A stretch of 64,000 nucleotides of DNA, taken from positions 2,146,501 to 2,210,500 of the forward strand of contig NZ_CP020083.1 in the NCBI RefSeq assembly GCF_003431825.1. The letters run 5' to 3'. Below are positions 16,168-27,700 of this stretch, in pieces. A model generated the notes under the pieces. That model made no database searches. It was given only the letters and a program-made list of their open reading frames with translations, and had not been told where the DNA came from. Both the position numbers and the translations under genes were made by a program. This DNA comes from Blastomonas fulva (lineage in GTDB: Bacteria > Pseudomonadota > Alphaproteobacteria > Sphingomonadales > Sphingomonadaceae). How positions within the stretch are numbered: the first letter of the stretch is position 1; each line of letters begins with the position of its first letter.

Positions 16168-17325
16168 ATGACTGATACTGTTGGCGCGAGCACCAATGTG
16201 CTTGCCGCAAAACCTGCTACCCTGCCTGCTCGGCCGCACTTCTCGTCCGGCCCCTGCGCCAAGCCTCCAGGCTGGTCGCCGCAAGCGCTTGCCACCGAAT
16301 CGCTGGGACGTTCGCACCGATCGAAGGTCGGCAAGGCGCGTCTGCAGTATTGCATCGACCTGATGCGCGAACTGCTCAAGCTCCCCGACACCCACCGCAT
16401 CGGCATCGTGCCCGGCTCTGACACCGGCGCCTATGAAATGGCGATGTGGACGATGCTGGGCGCACGCCCCGTCACCGCGCTTGCGTGGGAAAGCTTCGGC
16501 GAAGGCTGGGTGACCGATGCCGCCAAGCAGCTCAAGCTCGACCCCACCATTATCCGTGCCGATTACGGCCACATCCCCGATCTCGACGCGGTCGACTGGT
16601 CGAACGACGTGTTGTTCACCTGGAACGGCACCACCTCGGGCGCGCGCGTCCCAAATGGCGACTGGATCGCCGAGGACCGCGAAGGCCTGAGCTTCGCCGA
16701 CGCCACCAGCGCGGTGTTTGCCTACGACCTGCCCTGGGACAAGATCGACGTCGCCACGTTTAGCTGGCAGAAAGTATTGGGCGGCGAGGGCGCGCATGGC
16801 GTGCTGATCCTCGGCCCGCGCGCGGTCGAACGGCTCGAAAGCTACACGCCGGCCTGGCCGCTGCCCAAGGTGTTCCGCCTGGTTTCCAAGGGCAAGCTGG
16901 CAGAAGGCGTGTTCAAGGGCGAGACGATCAACACCCCCTCGATGCTCGCGGTCGAAGATGCGATCTTTGCGCTCGAATGGGGCAAGTCCATCGGCGGTGC
17001 CGAAGGCATGGTTGCGCGCAGCAACGCCAATGCCGCCGCGCTCGATGCCATCGTTCAGGCGCGGCCGTGGCTGGGCCATCTCGCGCCCGATCCGGCGACG
17101 CGTTCGACCACCAGCGTCTGTCTGACGGTCGAAGGCGCGGACGAGGCGTTCATCAAGGCCTTTGCCGGACTGCTCGAGAAGGAAGGCGCGGCCTTCGACA
17201 TCGCAGGGTATCGCGATGCACCTCCGGGCCTTCGCATCTGGTGCGGCGCCACGGTCGACACCGCCGATATCGAGGCGCTGGGGCCCTGGCTCGACTGGGC
17301 CTATTCCGAGCTCAAAGCTTCCTGA
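16168..17325 (+). CDS. serC: Phosphoserine aminotransferase
   Basis: A 385-residue PLP enzyme converting 3-phosphohydroxypyruvate and glutamate to phosphoserine, the second step of serine synthesis. The segment PHFSSGPCAKPPGW (about residues 23-36) opens the fold, and the PLP lysine sits in TFSWQKVLGGEGAHG near residue 200. Length fits the long alphaproteobacterial SerC class. The ATG at 16168 has AAGGAG eight bases upstream. Its leader carries two hairpins that may control translation. It is followed by serA in the same orientation, separated by a palindromic repeat. Confidence 0.95.
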   Translation: MTDTVGASTNVLAAKPATLPARPHFSSGPCAKPPGWSPQALATESLGRSHRSKVGKARLQYCIDLMRELLKLPDTHRIGIVPGSDTGAYEMAMWTMLGARPVTALAWESFGEGWVTDAAKQLKLDPTIIRADYGHIPDLDAVDWSNDVLFTWNGTTSGARVPNGDWIAEDREGLSFADATSAVFAYDLPWDKIDVATFSWQKVLGGEGAHGVLILGPRAVERLESYTPAWPLPKVFRLVSKGKLAEGVFKGETINTPSMLAVEDAIFALEWGKSIGGAEGMVARSNANAAALDAIVQARPWLGHLAPDPATRSTTSVCLTVEGADEAFIKAFAGLLEKEGAAFDIAGYRDAPPGLRIWCGATVDTADIEALGPWLDWAYSELKAS

Positions 17326-17336
17326 TTGTATTCGGT

Positions 17337-17432
17337 TCCCCGCGAAGGCGGGGACCCATCTCCTGCGCGTGCACCAGGTGCAGCCGTTGGGAGATGGACC
17401 CCTGCCTGCGCAGGGGACCATCACATCTTTCC
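17337..17432. repeat. Compound palindromic repeat in the serC-serA gap
   Basis: Nested stems are CCCCGCGAAGGCGGGG, CCATCTCC (17356-17363)/GGAGATGG (17390-17397), GCACCAGGTGC in the centre, and CCCCTGCCTGCGCAGGGG. It looks like a sphingomonad intergenic repeat of a family different from the GTCATTCCCGCG one, and would fold in the serC-serA transcript. Confidence 0.65.
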
Positions 17433-17449
17433 GATAAAGGAATTCCGAC

Positions 17450-19036
17450 ATGCCTAAAGTTCTCATTTCCGACAAAATGGACCCCAAAGCCGCGCAGATC
17501 TTCCGCGAGCGCGGCTGCGAAGTCGATGTCATCACCGGCCAGACGCCCGAAGAGCTCGCCGGGATCATCGGCCAGTATGATGGCCTTGCCATCCGCTCCT
17601 CGACCAAGGTGACCCAGGCGATCCTCGATGCGGCGACCAACCTCAAGGTCGTCGGCCGCGCCGGGATCGGCGTCGACAATGTCGATATTCCTGCTGCTTC
17701 GGCCAAGGGTGTCGTCGTCATGAACACCCCGTTCGGCAACTCGATCACCACCGCCGAGCACGCCATCGCGCTGATGTTCGCGCTTGCCCGGCAGCTGCCC
17801 GAGGCCGATGCCTCGACCCAGGCGGGCAAGTGGGAGAAGAACCGCTTCATGGGCGTCGAACTCACCGCCAAGACTTTGGGCCTGATCGGCGCGGGCAACA
17901 TCGGATCGATCGTTGCCGATCGTGCGCTGGGCCTCAAGATGAAGGTGGTCGCGTTCGATCCGTTCCTGACGCCCGAACGCGCGGTGGAGCTGGGCATCGA
18001 GAAGGTCACCCTCGACGACTTGCTCGCGCGCGCCGATTTCATCACGCTGCACACCCCGCTCACCGACCAGACCCGCAATATCCTGAGCAAGGACGCGCTG
18101 GCCAAGACCAAGAGGGGCGTGCGCATCATCAACTGCGCGCGTGGCGGACTGATCGACGAGGCGGCGCTCAAGGAGGCGCTGGATTCGGGTCAGGTCGCGG
18201 GCGCTGCGCTCGACGTGTTCGCCACCGAGCCTGCCACCGACAGCCCGTTGTTCGGCACCCCCAACTTCGTCTCGACCCCGCATCTGGGCGCATCGACCAG
18301 CGAGGCACAGGTCAATGTCGCGATCCAGGTTGCCGAGCAGATGGCCGATTATCTGGTCAAGGGCGGCGTCACCAACGCGCTCAACATGCCCAGCCTGTCG
18401 GCCGAGCAGGCACCCAAGCTGCGTCCCTATATGGCGCTGGCGACCAATCTTGGCCGTCTGGTCGGCCAGCTCGAGAGCGATCGGGTCAAGAGCATCTCGA
18501 TCGAGGTCGAGGGCGCTGCGGCTGAGCTCGACATGAAGCCGATCACCGCTGCGGTGCTTGCCGGTTTCATGCGCGCGTTCAGCGACAGCGTGAACATGGT
18601 CAACGCACCGTTCCTCGCCAAGGATCGCGGCCTCGATGTGCGCGAAGTGCGGCATGATCGCGAAGGCGACTATCACACGCTGGTTCGCGTGTCGGTGGCC
18701 ACCGAGGATGGCGAACGTTCGGTTGCTGGCACGCTGTTCGGCAATGCAACTCCGCGTCTGGTCGAAATCTACGGCATCAAGATCGAGGCCGATCTGGCGG
18801 GCCACATGCTTTACATCGTCAACCGCGACGAGCCCGGCTTTATCGGACGGCTGGGATCGACGCTGGGCGAGGCGAATGTAAACATCGCGACCTTCCATCT
18901 GGGTCGTCGCGAAGCGCGGGCAGGCGGCGAGGCGGTATTGCTGCTGTCGCTCGATGGCGCGGTGGCCGAACCCGTGCTGTGGAAATTGTGCCAGCTGGCC
19001 GGCGTGAAGACGGTCAAGAGCCTGCGCTTCGACTGA
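17450..19036 (+). CDS. serA: D-3-phosphoglycerate dehydrogenase
   Basis: A 528-residue enzyme oxidising 3-phosphoglycerate with NAD+, the entry step of serine synthesis. The Rossmann loop GLIGAGNIGSIVAD lies near residue 145. Catalytic residues are in NCARGGLIDE (Arg), ALDVFATEP (Glu) and STPHLGAST (His). The long form carries an allosteric substrate-binding domain after residue 315 and a C-terminal ACT domain from about 455, giving likely feedback inhibition by serine. The start ATG at 17450 follows AAAGGAA. It is expressed with serC, and a strong palindrome follows the stop. Confidence 0.96.
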   Translation: MPKVLISDKMDPKAAQIFRERGCEVDVITGQTPEELAGIIGQYDGLAIRSSTKVTQAILDAATNLKVVGRAGIGVDNVDIPAASAKGVVVMNTPFGNSITTAEHAIALMFALARQLPEADASTQAGKWEKNRFMGVELTAKTLGLIGAGNIGSIVADRALGLKMKVVAFDPFLTPERAVELGIEKVTLDDLLARADFITLHTPLTDQTRNILSKDALAKTKRGVRIINCARGGLIDEAALKEALDSGQVAGAALDVFATEPATDSPLFGTPNFVSTPHLGASTSEAQVNVAIQVAEQMADYLVKGGVTNALNMPSLSAEQAPKLRPYMALATNLGRLVGQLESDRVKSISIEVEGAAAELDMKPITAAVLAGFMRAFSDSVNMVNAPFLAKDRGLDVREVRHDREGDYHTLVRVSVATEDGERSVAGTLFGNATPRLVEIYGIKIEADLAGHMLYIVNRDEPGFIGRLGSTLGEANVNIATFHLGRREARAGGEAVLLLSLDGAVAEPVLWKLCQLAGVKTVKSLRFD

Positions 19037-19051
19037 TCACTTGTTTCGACC

Positions 19052-19081
19052 CCCTGCTTCCGGAGCAATCCGGGGGCAGGG
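19052..19081. terminator. Bidirectional palindromic terminator-like element, copy 1
   Basis: CCCTGC (19052-19057)/GCAGGG (19076-19081) encloses CCGGA/TCCGG on a GCAA loop, between the convergent serA and PilZ genes. A near copy follows sodB at 51220-51250. Confidence 0.6.
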
Positions 19082-19095
19082 CGGTTCCTGCCGGG

Positions 19096-19554
19096 TTAGC
19101 GGTCGCGGCGGAGCGAGATGCTGGGCCGATACGTGTTCTTCATCGGCTTGAACCGTGTGAAGACGTGGTTTTCCAGCGGCTTGTTGACTTCGCTGTCCCA
19201 GTTGGAGCCGTTGAAGGCAAGGTTCTCGATCGCCTTGGTATCGATGCGCAGGTCCGAGGTCAGCTGCGCACCGAACTGGCCGCTGCGCACCCAGCGCACC
19301 TCGGCCTCGAACCGGCCCAGGCCGGGGCGGTCGATATCCACGACATCACCGGGGATCAGCGCTGCATTGCAACGCCCGCCCAGACCACCGCTCGAGATAT
19401 CGCGGATGACCGCATCGGCGCTGCCAAAGCGCTCGTGAAAGACGGTGACCTTCATCAGCCGGTGCACCCGTGCCTCACGCTGCGGCAGGTTCTCGTCAAC
19501 CTTTGGGGTTGCCGGAACGTCAGATCCTGTCAGTCCTCTTTTTCCGAAAGACAT
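19096..19554 (-). CDS. PilZ domain protein
   Basis: A 152-residue cytoplasmic protein with one PilZ domain. QREARVHR (about residues 26-33) stands at the RxxxR position, and RDISSGGLGG (about 51-60) matches the (D/N)xSxxG motif, followed by FEAEVRWVRSGQFGAQL. These motifs normally bind cyclic di-GMP. A GGDEF-EAL protein that could make or degrade the nucleotide is encoded at 55776-57482. The N-terminal 25 residues are Pro/Lys-rich and the C-terminal 50 residues are unassigned. It is a single gene, divergent from nothing nearby. Confidence 0.85.
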   Translation of the reverse strand: MSFGKRGLTGSDVPATPKVDENLPQREARVHRLMKVTVFHERFGSADAVIRDISSGGLGGRCNAALIPGDVVDIDRPGLGRFEAEVRWVRSGQFGAQLTSDLRIDTKAIENLAFNGSNWDSEVNKPLENHVFTRFKPMKNTYRPSISLRRDR

Positions 19555-19627
19555 AGCGGTTTCATCCTCATCGTGACGAGAGGTAGCCGCAAACCTTTAA
19601 ATTCGAGTAAAGTGACCTGGGGCCGGA

Positions 19628-20101
19628 TCAGGCCGGGCCCATCTTGTCCAGATAGGCATCGAATTGCGCTTCGCCCATGCGGGTGAGGGACACGCGGGTG
19701 CGCCTGCGGTCCGATCGGTCGGGCACCATTTCGGCATAGCCCTTTTCGCGAAGCTGGTGAATGAGGCGCAGCGCGGTGCTTTCGGGTGCGTCGCACATCA
19801 GGCACAGGTCGCTCATCGAAAGCTGGGAGCCGTTGCGCTTGGCGGCCAGCAGCGCGACCAGCATGTCCCAGCTGGGGTTGCGCAGCTTCAACCCGGGAAA
19901 GTTGGAGGAGCGCAACCGACTGGCCTGCTGTTCCTGCAGGATCAGCCGCGTCTTGCGGTCGCCTTCGGCCCCTCTGGCGTCGGCATGGATTTCACCGGCC
20001 ATGACTGGCCTGTTCCACGAAGCTGTGGAGCGCGCAGAAGTATCTCTGGCTAACGATTTCACGTGCTTTCCCCTGTGCAAAGTCGTGCGACCGTTCGCCA
20101 T
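19628..20101 (-). CDS. MarR-like winged-helix transcriptional regulator
   Basis: A 157-residue protein with a winged helix in the C-terminal half. Helices around SWDMLVALLAAKRNGSQLSM are followed by the recognition-helix region CDAPESTALRLIHQLREKGY and the wing PDRSDRRRTRVSLTRMGEAQ, the classic MarR pattern. The N-terminal 55 residues are polar and poorly conserved-looking, so the real start may be the ATG at 20002 rather than 20101. Ligand and targets are unknown. Many alphaproteobacterial proteins of this type control membrane or efflux functions. Confidence 0.75.
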   Translation of the reverse strand: MANGRTTLHRGKHVKSLARDTSARSTASWNRPVMAGEIHADARGAEGDRKTRLILQEQQASRLRSSNFPGLKLRNPSWDMLVALLAAKRNGSQLSMSDLCLMCDAPESTALRLIHQLREKGYAEMVPDRSDRRRTRVSLTRMGEAQFDAYLDKMGPA

Positions 20102-20428
20102 CTGTCTGCCGGTATGAAGGAATTGACTTCCAGTGGCAGCGACGGCTTGTCCGATTTTTTATGTTTCGCAGTATCTCTAAAGACTTGCTACCCCGACTTT
20201 TGGGGGATGCGTGCATTTTTGTACAATTCCGACGCGGTTCCATTGGTTGTAGCCCCCACAATTAACCCCGAAAAACAAGGTGCCGATACTTTCATTTGGG
20301 TATGTCTGCGGGCGATGCGTGCCGAGCTGGGCGCGGGTTTGCCGCACGGCCGTTGTATCTCGCTGGCACTGGCCCGGCGCCCTGGCTGATGATTTTCCCA
20401 AAACCCCCCAATCGCTGGGATAAACGCT
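20102..20428. other. Gap upstream of the TonB receptor gene
   Basis: About 330 bases of lower GC than the surroundings. It holds the divergent promoter region for the MarR-like gene and the TonB receptor gene. No convincing ORF was found; open frames here lack coding character. Confidence 0.5.
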
Positions 20429-20448
20429 ATTGCGAATACATTGCAACT
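20429..20448 (+). promoter_or_regulatory. Possible Fur-like box before the TonB receptor
   Basis: TTGCGAATACATTGCAA is an imperfect dyad (TTGCgA...TtGCAA) about 40 bases before the ATG at 20486. It resembles alphaproteobacterial iron-regulator sites and suits a siderophore receptor; binding is inferred only. Confidence 0.35.
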
Positions 20449-20485
20449 GAATTAGGTCCCCGGCGCGACTTCGGGAGAATTAAAA

Positions 20486-22609
20486 ATGACTCGCAAAAGC
20501 TTTAGCAAGTTCTTAGCTGGCACCGCGCTGGCGGCAACCGGGTGGGGCGCGCCCGTGCTGGCGCAGGAGATCGACGCTGTAGAGGCACCCCGACCAGAGA
20601 TCATCGTGACGGGCGCGCGGCAGCAGAGCGCCGCCGGGACCAAGACGGATACGCCCGCGATCGAGACGCCGCAGCCGATCACCGTCGTCACCGACGACCA
20701 GTTCCTCGCGCAGGGGGCGCTGTCGATTGCCGATACGCTAAACTATGTCGCGGGGGTGCAGGCCAACGCTTATGGCCCCGATGGCCGCGTGGATTCGAGC
20801 TTCATCCGCGGCTCCAGCCCGTTGCAGTTCCGCGATGGCATGCGCGACATCTTCAGCTTCTATGCGAGCATCCGCGCGGACCCGTATAATTTCTCGCAGG
20901 TCGAGGTGGTGCGCGGGCCCGCATCGGTGCTGTTCGGGCAGAGCTCGATCGGCGGGCTGATCAACCTTGTGTCAAAGGCCCCATCGTTCGAAACGCGCGG
21001 TGAAATAGCGGTGCGCTACGGCAGCTTCGACCGCAAGGAGATGCTCGCAGACGTTACCGGGGGCATCACCGACACCGTTGCCGCACGAATGGTGGCGCGG
21101 GTGCGCGACGCCGATACCCAAGTCGATTTCGTGCGCGACGACCGCGTGATGCTTTCGCCCTCGTTGCTCTGGCAGCCGACGGACGATACCAGGCTGACGC
21201 TGATCGGGCTCTATCAGGAAGACGCGGGCGGATCGGTGTCGCAGTTCCTGCCTTTGGTCGGAACGCTGCTGCCCAACCCTAATGGTCGCCTTGCCAACAG
21301 CACCTTCATCGGCAAGCCTGGCTGGGACCGCTACGATGGCCGCCTGCTGCAGGGAACGGCGCTGTTTGAGCACCGCTTCAGCGATGCAGTCAGCTTCTCT
21401 GCCAAGGCACGCAGCATCGACAGCAACCTCACCTATCTGACGCACTACCCCAACAGCTATTCCAATCCGACCAATCCGTATCTGGACGCCAATCAGCGGA
21501 TCATCGGAAACTATGCCGATGGCAGCATCGCCCGGCTCGACATCTTTTCGACCGACAACAACCTCAAATTCAACTTCAACACCGACGGCAATATCGAGCA
21601 TGTCGTGCTGGCAGGGGTGGACTACAGCTGGAACCGGGTGCGCAAGAATGGCGGTTTTGCGCTCGAGACCATCGACATCTACGATATCGATTACGCCGCG
21701 CTGTCGAACTTCGGCGGCGGCATTCCGACAGCAGCCTTTCCGGGCTTCCTCGGTGGCTCGTCCGAGGACAATACCCAAAAGCAGCTCGGCTTCTATCTGC
21801 AAGACCAGATCCGGCTGTGGGACCGGGTGTCGATCGTGCTGGGCGGGCGCCGCGATACGGTTCGGTCGTCGTCGCCTGGCAATCCCACGGTCAAGGTCAG
21901 CGCGACATCGTTGCGCGCCGGAATCATCGGCGAGCTCGTCCGGGGCGTCTCCCCGTTCTTCAGCTATACCGAATCCTTCGATCCGATAGCTGGCACCGCG
22001 AGCAACGGCAACCCGTTCACTCCCAAGCGCGGGCGGCAGTTCGAGGGCGGGGTCAAGTTCCACCCCGACGAAGCGACTCTGGTGACCTTGACCGCGTACC
22101 ACATCAAGGAAACCGGAAGGCCGATCGACGATCCCAGCACCCCCGACCCGTTCGACCAGTTCCAGGCAGGCGCGCTGACCTCAAAGGGCTTCGAGATCGA
22201 GGCCAGCCGCCGTCTGCCTGGTAACTGGGAACTGCTCGCCAACTATAGCTATACCAGGGCCCGGATCGACGGCACCAACCGTCAGCTGGAAAACGTCCCC
22301 AAGCACAACGCGTCGGTATGGGGCACCAAGTCGTTCGCGCTCGATGACGAGACCCATCTGCGCATCGGCGCCGGGGTGAGGCATTCCAGCGCCAATCTCT
22401 CGTTCGGCGCGGCATTCCCGGATGGCCTGCGCACGCCGTCCTATACGCTGGTCGATGCCCTGGTCGAGCTGGCCCGGGGACCGTGGTCGCTGGCGGTCAA
22501 CGCCACCAACCTGTTCGACAAGAGCTTCTATTCGGCATGCCTTGCGCGTGGCGATTGCTTCATCGGAGCAGAGCGTAACGTCTTCGGCACCGTGAGCTAC
22601 CGCTTCTGA
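20486..22609 (+). CDS. TonB-dependent siderophore receptor
   Basis: A 707-residue outer-membrane receptor. It has a Sec signal peptide (residues 1-27, GAPVLAQ) and a TonB-box region followed by PEIIVTGAR. The plug domain (about 55-160) includes VEVVRGPASVLFGQSSIGG, and a 22-strand barrel ends in aromatic VSYRF. The siderophore-type signature (ETPQPITVVT, DxFIRG) places it with FhuA/ferrichrome-like receptors; the exact siderophore is unknown. It is monocistronic, with a possible iron box upstream and no TonB/ExbBD genes nearby. Confidence 0.9.
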   Translation: MTRKSFSKFLAGTALAATGWGAPVLAQEIDAVEAPRPEIIVTGARQQSAAGTKTDTPAIETPQPITVVTDDQFLAQGALSIADTLNYVAGVQANAYGPDGRVDSSFIRGSSPLQFRDGMRDIFSFYASIRADPYNFSQVEVVRGPASVLFGQSSIGGLINLVSKAPSFETRGEIAVRYGSFDRKEMLADVTGGITDTVAARMVARVRDADTQVDFVRDDRVMLSPSLLWQPTDDTRLTLIGLYQEDAGGSVSQFLPLVGTLLPNPNGRLANSTFIGKPGWDRYDGRLLQGTALFEHRFSDAVSFSAKARSIDSNLTYLTHYPNSYSNPTNPYLDANQRIIGNYADGSIARLDIFSTDNNLKFNFNTDGNIEHVVLAGVDYSWNRVRKNGGFALETIDIYDIDYAALSNFGGGIPTAAFPGFLGGSSEDNTQKQLGFYLQDQIRLWDRVSIVLGGRRDTVRSSSPGNPTVKVSATSLRAGIIGELVRGVSPFFSYTESFDPIAGTASNGNPFTPKRGRQFEGGVKFHPDEATLVTLTAYHIKETGRPIDDPSTPDPFDQFQAGALTSKGFEIEASRRLPGNWELLANYSYTRARIDGTNRQLENVPKHNASVWGTKSFALDDETHLRIGAGVRHSSANLSFGAAFPDGLRTPSYTLVDALVELARGPWSLAVNATNLFDKSFYSACLARGDCFIGAERNVFGTVSYRF

Positions 22610-22686
22610 GGCGATTGCACGGGCGGCGATCGGCGGTAAAAGGCACCTGAACGGCCATGATGGGCCGTGCTGGACAGGATGCCTCT

Positions 22687-23604
22687 ATGCCGCCGATTGC
22701 CGCCACGTCCCTGCCGTCTTGTTCCCCGCCGTCCTATCCGATGCGGTCGTGGCTGTTTGCGCCGGGCGACAGCGAAAAGAAGATGGCCAAGGCGGCCGAC
22801 AGCGCCGCCGATATCGTGCTGTTCGATCTGGAAGATGCGGTCGCGACAGAAAACAAGCCGCTGGCGCGCACTCTGGTCCACGCGATGCTCGCCAGCCGCG
22901 AAGAAGGGCGCGAACGGCTGTGGGTGCGGGTGAACCCACTCGACGGGCCGTACACGCTGGCAGACCTTGCCGCGGTGATGCCCGCGCGCCCCGGCGGCAT
23001 CATGCTTCCCAAGGCCAGCGGGCGCGGTGATGTCGAGTTGCTCGATCATTATCTCTCGGCGCTCGAAGTCGCCTACGGCATCGATCAGGGATCGACCCCG
23101 GTCATCGTGCTGGTCACCGAGACTGCGCAATCGATGTTCCACACCGGCGACTACAAGGGCGCGCCGCGCGTGGTCGCGATGAGCTGGGGTTCGGAGGACC
23201 TCGCCGATTCGATCGGCGCCAGCACCAACCGCAACCCAGATGGCAGCTACGGCTTCACGTATGAGCTCGCCCGCAGCCTGTGTCTGCTCGGGGCGGCGAG
23301 CGCAGGCGTGACCGCGATCGAGACGATAGAAGCCGATTTCCGCAACCTTGATGGCTTGCGGATTCGCGCCGAAAAGGTCCGGCGCGACGGCTATCGCGGC
23401 ATGCTCGCGATCCACCCCGCGCAGGTCGATGTCATCAACGCCGCCTTCACCCCCAGCGCCGAAGAGCTGGCGCATGCGCAGATGATCGTCGATCTGTTTG
23501 CCGCCAACCCCGGCGTCGGCACGATCGGCCACGAAGGCGGCATGCTCGACCGCCCGCATCTGTCGCGCGCACAGCAGCTGCTCCGGCAGGTGGGGCAGGG
23601 GTAA
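22687..23604 (+). CDS. HpcH/HpaI/CitE-type CoA-ester lyase
   Basis: A 305-residue TIM-barrel protein of the citrate-lyase beta-subunit-like family. RSWLFAPGDSEKKMAKA (about residues 20-36) and LFDLEDAVATENK (about 45-57) are the substrate and Mg2+ motifs; MLPKASGRGDVELLD and VAMSWGSEDLADSIGA follow. Family members cleave malyl-CoA, citramalyl-CoA or similar; without citDEFG subunits it is more likely a stand-alone CoA-ester lyase. The ATG at 22687 has GGACAGGA upstream. ATGs at 22657 and 22741 are alternatives. Confidence 0.85.
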   Translation: MPPIAATSLPSCSPPSYPMRSWLFAPGDSEKKMAKAADSAADIVLFDLEDAVATENKPLARTLVHAMLASREEGRERLWVRVNPLDGPYTLADLAAVMPARPGGIMLPKASGRGDVELLDHYLSALEVAYGIDQGSTPVIVLVTETAQSMFHTGDYKGAPRVVAMSWGSEDLADSIGASTNRNPDGSYGFTYELARSLCLLGAASAGVTAIETIEADFRNLDGLRIRAEKVRRDGYRGMLAIHPAQVDVINAAFTPSAEELAHAQMIVDLFAANPGVGTIGHEGGMLDRPHLSRAQQLLRQVGQG

Positions 23605-23648
23605 GGATGGCGATAATGCACAAGTTGCACCGCGTGGTTGATGCACCC

Positions 23649-23676
23649 CTTGCGTTGCAAAGATGCAACACTATGT
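23649..23676 (+). promoter_or_regulatory. Heat-shock-like promoter with an internal dyad before clpB
   Basis: CTTGCG (23649-23654), 16 bases, CTATGT (23671-23676) resembles an RpoH-type promoter. The spacer holds the perfect inverted repeat GTTGCA (23654-23659) AAGA TGCAAC (23664-23669), which could bind a repressor. Both parts are inferred from pattern only. Confidence 0.4.
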
Positions 23677-23714
23677 CAGCGGAGCAAGGGCACAGATAGG
23701 GCGGAGACACTCCC

Positions 23715-26294
<2,580 letters not shown>

Positions 26295-26300
26295 GACGCG

Positions 26301-26406
26301 TTCCCCTCCCTGCAAGGGAGGGGTTAGGGGTGGGTCGGCGGAATTGAGCTAAGCTCGCCTTGTAGCGGCGTACCCACCCCCAGCCCCTCCCTGAAAGGGA
26401 GGGGAG
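26301..26406. repeat. Paired inverted repeat (CCCTCCC family) after clpB
   Basis: Left unit CCCCTCCCT..AAGGGAGGGG plus TTAGGGGTGGGT (26302-26335) is the inverse of the right unit ACCCACCCCCAGCCCCTCCCT..AGGGAGGGG (26371-26404). The pair flanks 35 bases containing GAGCT/AGCTC. This is a BIME-like arrangement between convergent clpB and the DUF2891 gene. A related single unit is at 59906-59960. Confidence 0.75.
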
Positions 26407-26415
26407 TCCATGGCT

Positions 26416-27546
26416 TCAGCTGCCCCCGATACCCCGCCTGGTCGTCAGATACGTCGCAAAGCTTCCCAGCCAGTGGCTGCCTTCGTAATTGTCGGCACTC
26501 ACCGCCGCGAGCCCGCTGGTGGCGTGCGCCTTTGATGCTGCCAACAGCGCGGGAACCCGCGCATCGCCTTCCGGCAACGCGCTGGCGACGCCCTCCATAG
26601 CCCAGGCGCGCGACAGGTTGACGCCGTCGAGGTGGACAAGCTTGCCATCGGTGGGGTCGCGGACCTCCCCGGGCGTCAGCCAATCCCCCGAGCCATCCAC
26701 CGGGATCTGCGGCAGGAATGTGCCCAGCCACGCGGCATAGTCTGCCTGCGGCATAACCCGGCGCATCAGGTCGGCCTCCATCAGGCATGGAGAGAGGAAA
26801 TCTTCGCCCGAAGGTTCATAGGCGAGTGGGCAGTTCACGTCGCTGCGGTGGAATTCGAGCGACTTGTCGACCAGCGCCTTCTCGAAAGCCGCATTACCGG
26901 TCTGCCGTGCATAATCGATCATCAGGCCGAAGGCGAAAGCGCTCTGGTTGTGGGTGCCCAAGCGAATGGGATAAGCCAGCTTGGGCAGCCATTCCTGCGT
27001 TTCGGCAACGATCCGCTCCTCAAGCGGGCGCAAGGTCTCGCGCCAGGTCTTGAGCCTGGGATCGTCGCTCTCGTCGAGCTCGGCGACCAGCTGCAGCAGC
27101 CAGGCGGTGCCATAGGGCCGCTCGAACCCCTTGCGCCCCTCGCCATCGAGATAGGCGAGTTCGGCAGCGATGTTCGCGTCGGTGAAGCTGCGATCCAGCG
27201 CGGCGATGATCGCGGGCTTCATCGGCGATGCGGGATCGGTCTTGAGGATGCGCACCAGCAGCCAGTGGCCGTGGACCGAGCTGTGCCAGTCGAAACAGCC
27301 ATAAAAGGCCGGCGTCAGTTCAGCCGGGGTTTGCGCGTCCTCGGCCGTGTTCATCACATGCGATATCTTGTTGGGATATTCCTTGTGCACGCAGCTCAGC
27401 GCCAGCCGTGCGAAGCGGTCGTTGACCGCATCGGGCCGCGCTTCGGGAATATCGGCAGAGGTGGTGTCATTCGCGGCCTTATCGGCGGGGCCGCAGCCTG
27501 CCAGCAAAAGCGCTGCTGCGAGCGCGAGGCCTGTCGATCTTTTCAA
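26416..27546 (-). CDS. DUF2891 family lipoprotein
   Basis: A 376-residue protein with a lipoprotein signal peptide ending LAAALLLAGC. The body is the helical DUF2891 domain, with GCFDWHSSVHGHWLLVR (about residues 85-101) and the later RLGTHNQSAFAFGL and DWLTPGEVRDPTDGKLVHLDG blocks. The fold looks like an (alpha/alpha)-barrel of the type seen in glycosidases and epimerases, but no activity is established. The start is a TTG at 27546 with GGAAGGACC upstream. A longer in-frame start at 27606 puts polar residues before the signal peptide and is rejected. Confidence 0.8.
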   Translation of the reverse strand: MKRSTGLALAAALLLAGCGPADKAANDTTSADIPEARPDAVNDRFARLALSCVHKEYPNKISHVMNTAEDAQTPAELTPAFYGCFDWHSSVHGHWLLVRILKTDPASPMKPAIIAALDRSFTDANIAAELAYLDGEGRKGFERPYGTAWLLQLVAELDESDDPRLKTWRETLRPLEERIVAETQEWLPKLAYPIRLGTHNQSAFAFGLMIDYARQTGNAAFEKALVDKSLEFHRSDVNCPLAYEPSGEDFLSPCLMEADLMRRVMPQADYAAWLGTFLPQIPVDGSGDWLTPGEVRDPTDGKLVHLDGVNLSRAWAMEGVASALPEGDARVPALLAASKAHATSGLAAVSADNYEGSHWLGSFATYLTTRRGIGGS

Positions 27547-27700
27547 GCTGTCTGGTCCTTCCGCATGGTTGGTGGCGAATACACACGCAAAGGACGCGGA
27601 TGGCAAGTTTGCCGGTCACGAACCGGTGCTCAGTCGGCAGATGCACCCGGTGCATTTCCGGTCTTGCGGCAGTGCACAATAGCTGTCACATCTCAAAACA

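Noticed and set aside
16105..18171. Long open frame on the minus strand opposite serC/serA
   Set aside because: It is the antisense shadow of two clear GC-rich genes; its product is low-complexity and matches no family.
26301..26406. CRISPR-like repeats
   Set aside because: Two units only, inverted rather than direct, with no spacers of regular length and no cas genes.
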